DNA from: Nostoc sp. ATCC 53789
GTDB lineage: Bacteria > Cyanobacteriota > Cyanobacteriia > Cyanobacteriales > Nostocaceae
NCBI RefSeq assembly: GCF_009873495.1
Contig: NZ_CP046703.1
Span: forward strand, 4,630,501-4,694,500
Reading direction: 5' to 3'
DNA length: 64,000 bases
Shown here: one piece after another, positions 1 through 10,149 of the stretch
How the letters are laid out: the number at the start of each line of letters is the position of its first letter
Numbering within the stretch: the first letter of the stretch is position 1
Notes under the pieces: generated by a model
Told to the model about the DNA's origin: nothing
Databases searched by the model: none
Seen by the model: only the letters and a program-made list of their open reading frames with translations
Position numbers and translations under genes: made by a program

Positions 1-1512
1 ATTGTCGTCGAAGGTAGTATTACCAGCGACATTTTTGATGCTACCACCAGTAACTTTGGGTGGTTGACCAAAGATGATACCTAAAACGTTGCCTTCGCCA
101 CCAAAGTCTTTCAAAGCAAGCGCTCCAGCCCAATACCAAACGTCTGCATCTGTACCTGCATTAGCACCAGTAATCGCATCAGCAGTTGTATAACCTCCCC
201 AACCACTAATAGCTAAGTTCGGGCTAAATTGGAAGGTAGCTTCTACACCGTAGTTGTTGGATATAGTACGAGTGTTATTCCCAAAGGGATTGTTAGCAAA
301 AATACTACCTGTACTTTGGAAAAGGTTATTGTTAACAGTATTGTTAACAAGATTAGTTTGATAAGTACGAGCGTAAGTTAGACCAATATTAAAGGCTTTG
401 GTGGGTTGGAAAGATAACTGACCAAAGATAGCGTTATCACCATCAAACAACCCATTATTAAGGGTAGGGTCATTAGCAGTTCTAGCTAGATAAGCACCGC
501 TTAAACTGATGGCGCCTTTAGAATTGAAGGTAGCAGTTATACCACTGCCACCTTGACCTTGGCGATATATGGGGCTGAAACGTCCATAGCGTGAGAGCGC
601 ACCTCTACCAGAGCTTGCAAAGTCAGAGTTGAAGTTATTGACATTTTCGTATAATTCAGCACCAGTAGCATCAATTTTGACACGTACTGCATCAGTCAAG
701 TTGAAAGCATAGTTGAGTTTATCGATGCTAACGCTGTTGCCAGTATCTCCATCAAAACCCAAGCGGGTCATGTTGGTACCAGTACCAGTACCCAATGCAT
801 CATTACCCCGATTGGAGACGATATTGCCAGCATTTAGACGTGTTTCCAACTGGTCTGTACCAGTGAAACTGCTGTACAATTTCAAACGAACGCGATCGCT
901 AAAAGTGGTATTGGAATTCAAGTCTTGAGTAGGATTGCCACCACGAGCGGCTCTAGTGTCACCAAAAACATCAGACACTGCGAAAATTGCTTCTCCAACC
1001 AGCTTGGTGGTAGTAGAGAACTGATTAGCTTCCAACTCAGAAGTGCGAGCTTCTAGTCCATCCACACGACCGCGCAGAGTTGCTAATTCAGCAGAATATT
1101 CTTCTTGTAAGCGCTGTAAAGTAGCTAAATCTTGTTTGCTGACTAAATCAGCAGTAGCTGTAGCAATCAGTTCGTTAACCCGATCTAAACAGGCATTCAA
1201 ACCTGCGGCAAATTCATAACGGGTCAAAGCACGATTCCCACGATAGGTACTGTTGGGATAACCTGCAATACAGCCGTAACGCTCAACTAGAGATTGTAAA
1301 GCTTGGAATGCCCAATCTGTGGGTTGCACATCTGAAAATTGCGAAACTGATGTTACCTGACTCATACCATTAGAGTCTTGAGCTTCAGATAACTGGGCAG
1401 CATTTGTTACTTGTTCGTTGACTTCAGCAGCTAGAGCGCTATTAGCAACAAAAAATGTCGCAGCTACAATAACTGGACTAACCTTAAAAAGATTCCAGAA
1501 TCGTTTTGTCAT
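1..1512 (-). CDS. Iron-uptake/OprB-type porin with SLH domain (3' end outside window)
   Basis: The gene starts at ATG 1512 and stays open for 504 codons to the window edge, so the C-terminus is missing. The N-terminus is a signal peptide (MTKRFWNLFKV, a hydrophobic stretch, then ANSALAAEVN). It is followed by an SLH domain at about residues 60-115 (VQPTDWAFQALQSLVERYG, then TRYEFAAGLNACLDR), a short coiled coil at about 125-165, and then alternating beta-barrel sequence. This is the standard layout of cyanobacterial outer-membrane porins, in which the SLH domain contacts the cell wall and the barrel passes ions or small solutes. The iron-uptake porin name is a family label; the substrate is not visible here. 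A Crp-family gene lies 133 bp upstream on the same strand. Confidence 0.88.
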   Translation of the reverse strand, partial: MTKRFWNLFKVSPVIVAATFFVANSALAAEVNEQVTNAAQLSEAQDSNGMSQVTSVSQFSDVQPTDWAFQALQSLVERYGCIAGYPNSTYRGNRALTRYEFAAGLNACLDRVNELIATATADLVSKQDLATLQRLQEEYSAELATLRGRVDGLEARTSELEANQFSTTTKLVGEAIFAVSDVFGDTRAARGGNPTQDLNSNTTFSDRVRLKLYSSFTGTDQLETRLNAGNIVSNRGNDALGTGTGTNMTRLGFDGDTGNSVSIDKLNYAFNLTDAVRVKIDATGAELYENVNNFNSDFASSGRGALSRYGRFSPIYRQGQGGSGITATFNSKGAISLSGAYLARTANDPTLNNGLFDGDNAIFGQLSFQPTKAFNIGLTYARTYQTNLVNNTVNNNLFQSTGSIFANNPFGNNTRTISNNYGVEATFQFSPNLAISGWGGYTTADAITGANAGTDADVWYWAGALALKDFGGEGNVLGIIFGQPPKVTGGSIKNVAGNTTFDDN

Positions 1513-1645
1513 GTTTATACTCTCACTCACACCTAAATAACCCGACCACTGTAAAACGCTTATAACACTTTACTTTCGGGAATTCTACACACTAATCACA
1601 GACACGATTATACATTACACTCTGTGAATTTTACAAGCAATTCAG

Positions 1646-2275
1646 CTAACATACTGCTGAACCATAATTTTTAATTAGTTTATTTGGTAAACGCAAAATA
1701 ATGCGGCGTTTGTGACGTAGAACTGTTCCTTCTTCCTCCAATTGCTGTAAGAGGCGGGTAACTGTTACTCGCGTGGTATTTAATACTTCAGCAATATCTT
1801 GATGGGTAACATTTAAATCAATTAGTTTTCCCTTATCTACATCACGTCCAAATTTTTCACTTAACCACACCAAAAATTGCCATAAGCGTAGCGAAATTGG
1901 TTTTCGATGCACAATACTTAGTAGATCCTCTGCCTGTTGAATATGGGACAACAAAGCATTAATATCTTGATGCCATAAATGAGGCGGTACAATGCTTACT
2001 TCCACGCCTGTGAGACATTCAATTTGGTAGGGCTTGACCCTAGATAAAGGATAGCCAATCAGATCCCCTAATCCCCAATAACCAAGAGTGATGAATGTTC
2101 CATCTTCACTCCACGTTAAGGTACGAACTGCACCGTATTCAATACGCCAAAGTACGTCATTTTGAAGTGGAATTACTTCCCTACGGGTAAATATCTGCTG
2201 GGGTAATTGTCCGCCGAAAGCAGAGCTATTTGACACGACAGAAGAGTTTGAAGTAGGAGTTGTGGAATATATCAT
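1646..2275 (-). CDS. Crp/Fnr-family transcriptional regulator
   Basis: A 209-residue protein of normal length for the Crp/Fnr family. Residues about 30-110 form the cyclic-nucleotide-like beta-roll (LGYWGLGDLIGYPLS). Residues about 155-200 form the winged helix-turn-helix, with VTHQDIAEVLNTTRVTVTRL as the recognition region. The DNA-binding half is well preserved, while the sensor half shows no obvious cAMP-binding signature or Fe-S cysteines, so the effector is unknown. It is related to NtcA by fold but not close enough to call NtcA. It sits upstream of the SLH-porin on the same strand and may regulate it; that is inference. Confidence 0.85.
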   Translation of the reverse strand: MIYSTTPTSNSSVVSNSSAFGGQLPQQIFTRREVIPLQNDVLWRIEYGAVRTLTWSEDGTFITLGYWGLGDLIGYPLSRVKPYQIECLTGVEVSIVPPHLWHQDINALLSHIQQAEDLLSIVHRKPISLRLWQFLVWLSEKFGRDVDKGKLIDLNVTHQDIAEVLNTTRVTVTRLLQQLEEEGTVLRHKRRIILRLPNKLIKNYGSAVC

Positions 2276-2972
2276 TAACAGTAACTACATAATTATCAGG
2301 CAATCTCGATATTTAAAATGATTAAGAAACTCTAATGATTTGTATAAAACAAAATCCACCTGTGTATCTAAATTATGTGTATTTTTACTTGTGAGGGCTA
2401 GAGACTAACTCAAAATCTTTTCATTGAAACAACTTCTTGTTTTAGGTATCTATGAGTTAGATAGATACTAATTTTTGTCAGGTGTTTGTCTGTTACTTTA
2501 GTTGTGCAAGTTTAAGAATAGGTAAGCTTTTAGTAAAATATTTAGTTAAATTATTTTTATTGAGCAAGTTTTCAACCGAAAAAGGTGGGTTTCGTTCGTT
2601 CCCATACGGAGTATGGGAACGAGCGAAACTACATTAACCTAAGTCTTTAAGACTTGTGTATACACCGTAAGTATGTATTGGGGAGGGAAAAAGATTTCTA
2701 ATTTCCCGTTTTCATAAGCCAATACGCTTGGGTTTAGGCTATGCAGTGCAAAGAATAGGAAACAAAATAAGGAACTCCCTCATCAAGTTTCTTAGAACCA
2801 GCGTGAATTCGGTCTACTACACTCTTTCAATATACAAGCGTGCAATTTTCCCCTTTTAACAAGCCAAAAAGGGATGACTTTAGCTGCTAAGTATCGTTTT
2901 TTACTACATTTATTTACCTCTATCCTGAGATTTAAGTTCGTTATAAAGGCAAAAATCAAAATCTCGTTGTGA
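2276..2972. other. Gene-free spacer with one strong hairpin
   Basis: A 0.7-kb AT-rich spacer between the Crp-family gene and the glycosyltransferase. No ORF with a ribosome-binding site was seen. It contains the 39-bp hairpin at 2590-2628 and, just beyond it, a segment (about 2640-2670) that also appears in reverse orientation near 27.82 kb. Confidence 0.6.
2590..2628. repeat. Long hairpin, dispersed repeat core CCCATACGGAGTATGGG
   Basis: Left arm 2590-2606 and right arm 2612-2628 pair with one mismatch around the loop CGGAG. The core recurs at about 27997-28019. In both places it lies near the string AAGACTTGTGTATACAC, which is inverted at the second site. This makes it a dispersed element and not a local terminator. 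Confidence 0.75.
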
Positions 2973-4220
2973 TTATTTTACTTCGGTGACACGCCAGCTA
3001 AGTTTCAAATTAATCCAGAAATTCCAGATAGTAGCAACTGCGATCGCAATAAAGTTGGCAATATAACGGTTAGGAATAAGAAAATTGAATACCAAATTTA
3101 ATACCAGTACATTCAATACTAAGCCAGCAAGGCAAATGGCGTTGAACTTCAAAAACCGCTTTAGGCGTTGATGCCATTCTTGCTGTCTGGCGCTGACATC
3201 AGCAAATGTCCAAGCGTCATTCCACAAAAAATTATTTAAAATCGCAATTTCACCAGCCATAATTTTGCTGCGTGTTAGGGGCCAAGCCAAGGTAGTGGGA
3301 TCGCTGAGTAAATAAAGAATTGTCATATCCACAAATACCCCACTCAGTCCAACTAAGCCAAAGCGGATAAATCGGCCAATGGGGAAACCCGTTTGTTGAG
3401 TAAGTTTTTGTTTTTTATTACCTCCGGTTAGCCGTAACCTTACTAAATGGTGAATGTAATCTATGTATTGTTTCCATGTAACTTTGCTTTCACCCTCTTT
3501 GCGTTCACAAAATACATATCCAACTTCGGCAACTTCATCTACCTTTCCGCGTCCGATTACTTCTAAGAGAATTTTGTATCCCACTGGATTGAGTGTTGCA
3601 TTAGCGATCGCACTTCGACGCACCATAAAATAACCACTCATCGGGTCAGAAACTCTGCCCAGTACTCCCGGCAAAATAACCAAGCCTAATAATTGAGCGC
3701 CACGAGACAATAAACGTCTGACAACACTCCAGCTACTAACACCCCCTCCTTCAACATGACGACTAGCTACTGCCAAATCCGCTCCCTGCTCAACACTACG
3801 CAACAGTTGCATTAGCACCTCTGGCGGATGCTGCAAATCTCCATCAATTACCCCTAACACATTTCCCGTAGCTGCTTGCCACCCACGAATCACTGCCGAA
3901 GATAGCCCCCGCTCTTGTTCTCGTCGCATCACCCGCAACTGAGGGTATTCTGTTGTCAGAGATTGTGCTATTTCCCAAGTTCGGTCTGGGCTATCATCGT
4001 CTACCACAATTAGTTCATATTTTCCTGGAATTGATTCATCCAGTAACTGACTCAATATACTGACCACATTCTGGATGTTGTCACGCTCTTTATAAGTAGG
4101 AATTACTAGAGATAAATGGATAGATTCACCAGTTATACCCACATTATTAGGGGGCAACTCTGAAATCTTTAGTGGGCCTGTTGGTACTGCTAACAGCGAG
4201 TTGGATGAGTTTATCTTCAT
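2973..4220 (-). CDS. GT2 glycosyltransferase (DPM1-like) fused to a GtrA domain
   Basis: 415 residues in two parts. Residues about 35-260 are a GT-A fold family 2 glycosyltransferase of the dolichol-phosphate-mannose synthase type, with LVIPTYKERDNI, the metal-binding VVDDDSPDRTWE, and GDLQHPP. Residues about 285-410 are a GtrA-like four-helix membrane domain (RFIRFGLVGLSGVFVDMTIL to NFWINLKLSW). Known members transfer a sugar from a nucleotide donor to polyprenyl phosphate on the cytoplasmic face, and GtrA-type domains are thought to help flip the product. It would supply lipid-linked sugar for GT-C enzymes such as the one encoded divergently at 5173. The sugar identity cannot be read from the sequence. 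Confidence 0.88.
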   Translation of the reverse strand: MKINSSNSLLAVPTGPLKISELPPNNVGITGESIHLSLVIPTYKERDNIQNVVSILSQLLDESIPGKYELIVVDDDSPDRTWEIAQSLTTEYPQLRVMRREQERGLSSAVIRGWQAATGNVLGVIDGDLQHPPEVLMQLLRSVEQGADLAVASRHVEGGGVSSWSVVRRLLSRGAQLLGLVILPGVLGRVSDPMSGYFMVRRSAIANATLNPVGYKILLEVIGRGKVDEVAEVGYVFCERKEGESKVTWKQYIDYIHHLVRLRLTGGNKKQKLTQQTGFPIGRFIRFGLVGLSGVFVDMTILYLLSDPTTLAWPLTRSKIMAGEIAILNNFLWNDAWTFADVSARQQEWHQRLKRFLKFNAICLAGLVLNVLVLNLVFNFLIPNRYIANFIAIAVATIWNFWINLKLSWRVTEVK

Positions 4221-5172
4221 AATTTCACATTTATCTGTAAAGACTAAAGGAAATAGAGTCGAACATCTGCGCGCTTTATTGACTGAACCTGGTTAGCCAA
4301 AGTTTTTTGTTACATTTAGATGTTCTGAAAAGTTTGACATCTGCCTCCTGCTTTCTTAACGGAGGTGGGTTTAAAACCCTTGTCTATTATCTCTGCACGT
4401 TTTATATATTCAGAAGTCCATAACTTCCTTTATGTGTAAGCTTTAAACCTTCAGTTACCCTTTGAAAAAATGATTTTTTCCATTTACTGATGAAACATAG
4501 TATTGGCATTATTGCTTCATGACTGTATCCACAGAGTGGCATATTAACTGCATTTGTTCGTTTAATGTCACCATTATCTTGGCTGTTTTCAATAAACTTT
4601 GTTATTGATTCTATCCACATGACATACCCTGTACTTAGTCGCAAACATGACTTTAGTTGCTTTTTCAGTATTGAATCTTATCAGAAATGGTTTAAAATTA
4701 CTATACATCTCACGAATGATTTAGGATTGCTGTATTAATTGCTATATTGTTTTTTGAGTTTTGCGAGCGAGTAATAATTGAAGATGTTCAGTTTTCCTAA
4801 ATAACTTTATAGTACTCTTGCGTAAGATACATTCAATTGTATAAAATTATTCAATTTCAAAATTGGATTGGAACTTGAACTGTTTAAGACTAGCAAGGTC
4901 AACACCTAGCTTCATTTGAATTTTGGATTTAATATCTGTATTAAACTCAGGGTAAGCACATCTCAAATTTTATTGACAAAATAGAATAGGAATTTATGGT
5001 TTGGTTGAGTTCTACAGACTAAATAGCGAAGGCTTAAGTTATTAGCAATAAGAGGTACTGAATGGGATTACTTAGGTCTCTATTTAGATTAGGGATTTCT
5101 CATTCAAAATATGTGCTTGCCTTGGTATTAAACCATTCTATATTGTTAATGAATGATTAATTATTTATATTT
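4221..5172. other. AT-rich intergenic region between divergent glycosyltransferase genes
   Basis: Nearly 1 kb between the divergent glycosyltransferase genes. An 80-codon minus-strand frame at 4402-4644 has no ribosome-binding site and no recognisable domain, so it is not called. No hairpin with a T-tract and no repeat shared with the rest of the window was noticed. It presumably holds both promoters. Confidence 0.5.
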
Positions 5173-6615
5173 ATGCTTATGCTAAATGCAAACAATTTAT
5201 CTAACAGTAAGAAAAACCAAATATTATTAGGTTTAGCCATATTTTTGTCATTAATATTATGTGGAGAATTAGCAATTAGAGCTTATTCTTTTTATCTTGA
5301 TGCTTTAGGTAATTCTACAGGTCGATATTTACCTGATTTTCCCAACCATTTTGACCAAATAAGAACAGGCATAGAACTCCTTTTTTTAACTATTATATAT
5401 GTTGTGTGGCTAATAATAAACAAGAATAAGGAAAAAGATATAACCTTTATAAAAATTTTAAAAAATAGTTCATTTTTTCTGTTAATTGCCTTTGCAAGTT
5501 ATCCAATAACTACTGATATCAATTTGTATATACATTATGGTTTGATGTATTTAAATGGAGTTAACCCTTTTCTGAATCCTGCAAGCACATTTACCTCAGA
5601 ATTGTCTCCATTTCTTGCTTGGAAACAGACTTCTACTTATGGGCCTATATCTCAACTATTTTTTATGTTTTCTGCTTTTTTCGTTGCAATTACTCCTAGC
5701 TTAGGAATTTATGTATTTAAATTAATCTGTCTTTTATTCCATATATTAAATAGTTACTTAATTTGGGGGCATTTAAAAAACTATCCTTATAAAGTTAATG
5801 TAACAACTGCATATTTAGTTAGCCCATTACTTTTGTATGAGCAGGTCACAAATGCTCATATAGATGTCTTAATTTCTACCATTTTAATTATTCTAATAAT
5901 ATTTCTTAAAAACTATAATTATCTAGCTGCGATTGTTATAGCTTGGATTGGTTTTCTAATTAAAACATTACCAATTGTTTGGTTACCTCTAATTTTTGTT
6001 TATTTGATTAAGCAACAGCGTTGGAAAATTTTATTTAGTGGCATTTTTATCTCTGTAGCTATAATTTTTGCAACTTCTCTGATAGCTTTACCTTCAGTCG
6101 ATGCTTGGACAAGCCTTTTCAATCCTGGCGTTAAAGACAGAGTAGGTGGTTCATTATATTCTTTGATTAAGAATTTACTAAGTATAAAAATACTAAACCT
6201 TCCTGTAACTTTACAAGCAACTGTATTCTCAAGATTTAAACCTATAATCTTTTCTATATTTGTAATTTCTTATTTAATTATTCTGGTAAAACCATATTTG
6301 AAAAAAACATATTCTACAACTAGTTTTAGTACAAATATAGGATGGATTACCTTAATATTATTTTTGTTTGCTGCTCCTTGGTATTGCTCTTGGTATTCCT
6401 CTGTTCTGTTGGCAGTCGTAGCTTTAAACATAGATTCTAATTCAAAAAGATTCGTGATTACTAGCATCGTCTTCTGTCTTAGCAGTACTGTTTTTTACTA
6501 TCTATTACGAGGTATCCGACTGTACGATTTTTTAACGGTTGTACCAACCTTAGCAGTAATTATATTTTGGCTTGTACGTGATATCCAAGCTCTAAAAGAG
6601 CCACTGAAAAACTGA
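5173..6615 (+). CDS. Multi-spanning membrane protein, probable GT-C glycosyltransferase
   Basis: 480 residues with about 10-12 hydrophobic helices. The first cytoplasmic-to-membrane stretch starts near residue 18. The loop after the third helix carries an acidic/aromatic patch (TDINLYIHYGLMYLNGVNPF, about residues 116-136). This resembles GT-C enzymes such as the polyprenol-phosphomannose-dependent mannosyltransferases, where Asp plus the Y..G...G.NP pattern is typical. Such enzymes use lipid-linked sugars in the periplasm. It is transcribed away from the DPM1-GtrA gene, a sensible partner. The coding sequence is noticeably AT-rich compared with neighbours, which may hint at separate ancestry. 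The enzyme class is inferred from topology and motif only. Confidence 0.7.
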   Translation: MLMLNANNLSNSKKNQILLGLAIFLSLILCGELAIRAYSFYLDALGNSTGRYLPDFPNHFDQIRTGIELLFLTIIYVVWLIINKNKEKDITFIKILKNSSFFLLIAFASYPITTDINLYIHYGLMYLNGVNPFLNPASTFTSELSPFLAWKQTSTYGPISQLFFMFSAFFVAITPSLGIYVFKLICLLFHILNSYLIWGHLKNYPYKVNVTTAYLVSPLLLYEQVTNAHIDVLISTILIILIIFLKNYNYLAAIVIAWIGFLIKTLPIVWLPLIFVYLIKQQRWKILFSGIFISVAIIFATSLIALPSVDAWTSLFNPGVKDRVGGSLYSLIKNLLSIKILNLPVTLQATVFSRFKPIIFSIFVISYLIILVKPYLKKTYSTTSFSTNIGWITLILFLFAAPWYCSWYSSVLLAVVALNIDSNSKRFVITSIVFCLSSTVFYYLLRGIRLYDFLTVVPTLAVIIFWLVRDIQALKEPLKN

Positions 6616-7119
6616 ATAAAAAGCTACCATTTTTATAATTAAACAGTAAATAGTTTTTCTACCTGCTCATACAGATTTATAATTATAATCGCTAATTTTG
6701 TGGTAATAATAATTAAAATTTATTTAATGCCTATAATTTGCCAACTATAAAAGCCCAACATTTTATCGTTCTTCACTACTTATTATGCCAAATCGTTGTA
6801 GGCTAAAATAGCCCTGCACTCGTTACTCACATGTTTATTTACAATCTTTTAATCCTTCTTTTATAAGCATCTGAGAGACTTAGAGATTAGGCATACTTGA
6901 CAAATTCACGCTTAATATTCTTGCTAATACTGCCTTTTTATTGAGAATTAACGACTAACTAATCAGGGTTAGAAAAACAAAAGCGATCGCTATCGCAAAT
7001 GTTAAGACAGATCCGGGTAATGGATAGTCTTAAAAAGAGGGGAGCTAAAATCAAGATCCACCCCATTTATTGGAGAGCTAGAGGTAGTGACTTTAGGCTG
7101 TTGATTCATGAACTGTCAA
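6616..7119. other. Intergenic region, no gene seen
   Basis: A 0.5-kb AT-rich gap between convergent genes (the GT-C-like protein and phoU). One HIP1 octamer lies at about 6984. No convincing terminator stem with a T-run and no short ORF with a Shine-Dalgarno sequence was found. Confidence 0.5.
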
Positions 7120-7788
7120 TTAAGAGCGTTGACCAGTGACAATATATGCTACCCTCTGACCGATATTAGTTGCATGATCTGCCATCCGTTCCAGACAACG
7201 AATTGCCAGTGCTAGCAGCACAATTGGCTCGACTACACCAGGTACATCCCGTTGTTGGGCTAAAGTTTGATAAACGCGATCGTAAGCATCGTCTACAGTA
7301 TCATCTAGGTGCTTTAAACGGCGACCACCGCCTTCATCGAAATCTCCCAAAGCCTTCAAGCTAGTTGCTAGCATCGCCTGTGCGTGAAGGGACATGGCTT
7401 CGATTTCAGATAAACACGTATGAGGCGCATAAGGAAAAATTTTAATCGCAATCTCAGCTAAATCTTCAGCATAATCGCCAATGCGCTCTAAGTCTCGCAC
7501 CAGTTGCATAAAGGCACTCAAGCAGCGCAAATCTTGAGCCGTAGGCGCTTTCAGCGTCATAATCGCCGTACAGTCTGATTCGATTTGACGATAAAAGCGA
7601 TCAATCTTTTTATCTAATAGAGGAAGTTGCTCTGCTGCTGTTAAGTTACGAGCAAATAACGCTTGGTGGCTGAGGCGAAACGATTGTTCTACCAAAGCAC
7701 CCATGCGTAATACGTCCCGTTCTAAGCGCCTAATGGCGCGTGCTAGTTCGGGTCTTTGAGGATTGGAACCATAATGGACAGCTTTCAC
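7120..7788 (-). CDS. phoU: Phosphate signalling protein PhoU
   Basis: 222 residues, the normal length for PhoU, made of two similar three-helix bundles. The metal-binding style motifs are visible: RDLERIGDYAEDLAEIA in the first half (about residues 92-108) and RCLERMADHATNIGQRV in the second (about 192-208). PhoU links the Pst phosphate transporter to the PhoR/SphS-type kinase and keeps the Pho regulon off when phosphate is plentiful. It is the last gene of a three-gene minus-strand operon, 28 bp after sphS. No pst genes are in the window. Confidence 0.95.
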   Translation of the reverse strand: MKAVHYGSNPQRPELARAIRRLERDVLRMGALVEQSFRLSHQALFARNLTAAEQLPLLDKKIDRFYRQIESDCTAIMTLKAPTAQDLRCLSAFMQLVRDLERIGDYAEDLAEIAIKIFPYAPHTCLSEIEAMSLHAQAMLATSLKALGDFDEGGGRRLKHLDDTVDDAYDRVYQTLAQQRDVPGVVEPIVLLALAIRCLERMADHATNIGQRVAYIVTGQRS

Positions 7789-7816
7789 ACTTGTTGTCTT
7801 AAAGGTGAAGATATTA

Positions 7817-9136
7817 CTAACTATAGTCTTGGCTTAAGGAGTTTGCCATAACTTCAGGAAATTGAAGTTGCATCCACGCACCACCGGTTTCTGGATGGTT
7901 CATAGCTTTGATTGAGCCACCGTGGGCGATCAGAATTTGCTCAACGATCGCTAAACCTAAACCATTGCCAACGATCGCCCCGATGGAGTTACTATCTTGT
8001 GGGGAATGGGTTCGTGCCTTATCTCCTCGATAAAATCGCTCAAAAACGTGGGGTAAATCTGCCTCAGAAAACCCGACTCCAGAATCAATAAGATTTATTT
8101 CTAGAATTGGAGAAGTAGCATCATGATCTTTTGTTGATAAGATTTTCGCTTCAACCCGAATACTTGTAGAAGGAGGGCTGTATTTTATACTGTTGTCTAG
8201 CAAGTTGAGAAAAACTTGAAAAATCCGGGCTTGATCTGCTTTAATCCAAAGATTTTCTGGGCCAGAATAAGAAATAGATAGATGTTGGCGCTGTGCTAAG
8301 GGTTCTAGTGTTTCCCAAACAGATGTAATTAGCGATCGCAATTCTACAGCTTTGGCTTGCAATTGCATGGTTGGGTTTGCTTCCATTTGGGTCAAGTCTA
8401 ACCAGCTTTGCACTAGATTAATCAGCCGATCAACTTCCTGCATCAAACGGTTAACCCAGCGATTTAGAGGTGGTTCCAAGCGGATTTGTAAAGTTTCCAC
8501 CACCAAGCGAATCGAAGTCAAGGGCGTTCTGAGTTCGTGGGCTAAATCAGAAAAAGAGCGATCGCGTACTTGATTTATGTCTAATAGGGGTTGACGATTT
8601 TCTAAAAATACTCCTACTTGTCCATTCGGTAAAGGCAAACTAGATGCCCGCAAAGCCAGAGATTTGATTGTTGACATTTCTGCCGCATCATCAAAAGATG
8701 GATGAAAAATCCATTCTCCCGTCTGTGGTTTTTGGCGATCGCGAGTTTGCTCAATTAAATGGTCAAGTTCGTAAGACCGTACCAATTCTAGTAGTAAGCG
8801 TACTTCTTCTGGTTGCCACCTTTGCAGATACAAAATTTCCTGCGCCTGCCGATTACACCACAGCAGCTGATTTTCCTCATCTACTTGCAAATATCCCACT
8901 GGTGCAAAATCTAGCAAATCTTGGTAAGTTTGCAATGATTGCTGCAAATCTTGCCGTTGCTGTTTCACCATCGCTATTTCCTGCCATAACCCAGGAATCA
9001 GCAGCAGTCCCTTCTTGTCAGAATGCGAGGTTAACGGTCGGAATAAGCGCCCCAGGTAGCGGTTAAGTTGAACCTGTTGCCAAATCCAAAACCCAATGCC
9101 TACTGCTAAACCCAGAAAAAATCCCAATAAAAGCAT
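7817..9136 (-). CDS. sphS: Phosphate-sensing histidine kinase SphS (PhoR type)
   Basis: 439 residues. One N-terminal membrane helix (LLLGFFLGLAVGIGFWIW, residues 2-19) is followed by a PAS domain at about 70-180, a HisKA dimerisation domain with the phospho-accepting His200 (SDLAHELRTPL), and an HATPase domain at about 290-425 with a DNSIKYSP N-box, DSGVGFS and GNGLGLAIV G-boxes. The lack of a large periplasmic sensor is typical of PhoR/SphS kinases, which receive the phosphate signal through PhoU and the Pst transporter. It sits between sphR and phoU on the same strand (53 bp and 28 bp gaps), which supports the assignment over other PAS kinases. Confidence 0.92.
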   Translation of the reverse strand: MLLLGFFLGLAVGIGFWIWQQVQLNRYLGRLFRPLTSHSDKKGLLLIPGLWQEIAMVKQQRQDLQQSLQTYQDLLDFAPVGYLQVDEENQLLWCNRQAQEILYLQRWQPEEVRLLLELVRSYELDHLIEQTRDRQKPQTGEWIFHPSFDDAAEMSTIKSLALRASSLPLPNGQVGVFLENRQPLLDINQVRDRSFSDLAHELRTPLTSIRLVVETLQIRLEPPLNRWVNRLMQEVDRLINLVQSWLDLTQMEANPTMQLQAKAVELRSLITSVWETLEPLAQRQHLSISYSGPENLWIKADQARIFQVFLNLLDNSIKYSPPSTSIRVEAKILSTKDHDATSPILEINLIDSGVGFSEADLPHVFERFYRGDKARTHSPQDSNSIGAIVGNGLGLAIVEQILIAHGGSIKAMNHPETGGAWMQLQFPEVMANSLSQDYS

Positions 9137-9189
9137 TTGAGTTGTTAGTTTGTTGGTGACTACTAAAAACTAACAACTATCTAAACTAA

Positions 9190-9942
9190 TTATCCAAACC
9201 TATAGCCAAAACCTCGTACAGTCACAATATATTCCGGATGACTGGGGTCTTGCTCTAATTTTTCGCGCAACCAGCGAATATGAACGTCTACGGTTTTACT
9301 ATCACCAACGAAATCTGGCCCCCAAACCTGATCTAGTAATTGTTCCCGCGACCATACCCTCCGGGCGTAACTCATAAACAATTCCAGCAAGCGGAACTCT
9401 TTAGGTGAAAGGCTCACTTCTTGGCCACGAACCAGCACCCGACATTCTTGAGGATTCAAGGTAACATCTTTGAATTTTAATACTGGTAGTTGTGGTAAAT
9501 TACTTAGGCGTTGGCGGCGGAGTAAAGCGCGACAACGAGCCACTAACTCGCGCATACTAAAAGGTTTGGTCAGGTAGTCATCTGCTCCCACCTCTAACCC
9601 CAGAACGCGGTCAGTTTCACTACCCTTAGCACTGAGCATTAAAATCGGTACTGGGTTTCCTTGATGACGCAGCAAACGGCATATATCTAGCCCATTGATT
9701 TGCGGCAGCATCAAATCAAGAATGATCAAATCAAAGGGAACTTCCCCTGAGTTGGTTTCAAAACTTTTGAGATACTCTATAGCAGATCGCCCATCGGGTG
9801 CAGTTATCACCCCGTAACCTTCTTCTTCCAGGGCTACAGCTAGCATTTCCTGGATTAATTCTTCATCTTCTACTACTAGAATACGGCTGGTTTGTCCAAT
9901 TTCCGTTCTGGCAGAGTATTTGGTCGATTCAGTGGTATACAT
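9190..9942 (-). CDS. sphR: Phosphate-response regulator SphR (PhoB/OmpR type)
   Basis: 250 residues from ATG 9942. A TTG start at 9978 would add 12 residues; neither start has a clear ribosome-binding site, and the ATG was preferred by codon. The receiver domain (about 18-140) has the acidic pocket VVEDEE, the phospho-acceptor Asp76 (ILDLMLP) and the conserved Lys in YLTKPF. The C-terminal winged helix (about 155-250) ends in TVRGFGYRFG, typical of OmpR/PhoB. Paired with SphS it activates phosphatase and phosphate-uptake genes under phosphate limitation. First gene of sphR-sphS-phoU. No repeated CTTAACCT-type Pho box was recognised just upstream. Confidence 0.92.
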   Translation of the reverse strand: MYTTESTKYSARTEIGQTSRILVVEDEELIQEMLAVALEEEGYGVITAPDGRSAIEYLKSFETNSGEVPFDLIILDLMLPQINGLDICRLLRHQGNPVPILMLSAKGSETDRVLGLEVGADDYLTKPFSMRELVARCRALLRRQRLSNLPQLPVLKFKDVTLNPQECRVLVRGQEVSLSPKEFRLLELFMSYARRVWSREQLLDQVWGPDFVGDSKTVDVHIRWLREKLEQDPSHPEYIVTVRGFGYRFG

Positions 9943-10149
9943 TGATATCACAAAAGTCTGGGACTGTGCTTGTATCAATTAGCATGATTAAACTTATTAT
10001 CTCGCCTTAGTGCGACGGCGCTTGTGCTAGGGTTAATTCTTTTAGATTTTCTTTACAAAAAGTAATATATTCAACATCATTCTCTTAAATCACCATGATT
10101 GCCAGCTTTTAATACTTCGTTGGGTGGCGCAATTATATAAAGCATTATC

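Noticed and set aside
713..928. 71-codon plus-strand ORF
   Set aside because: It is the antisense shadow of the SLH-porin gene, whose codon pattern and domains are clear.
4402..4644. 80-codon minus-strand ORF
   Set aside because: No ribosome-binding site and no recognised domain; it lies in an AT-rich promoter region.
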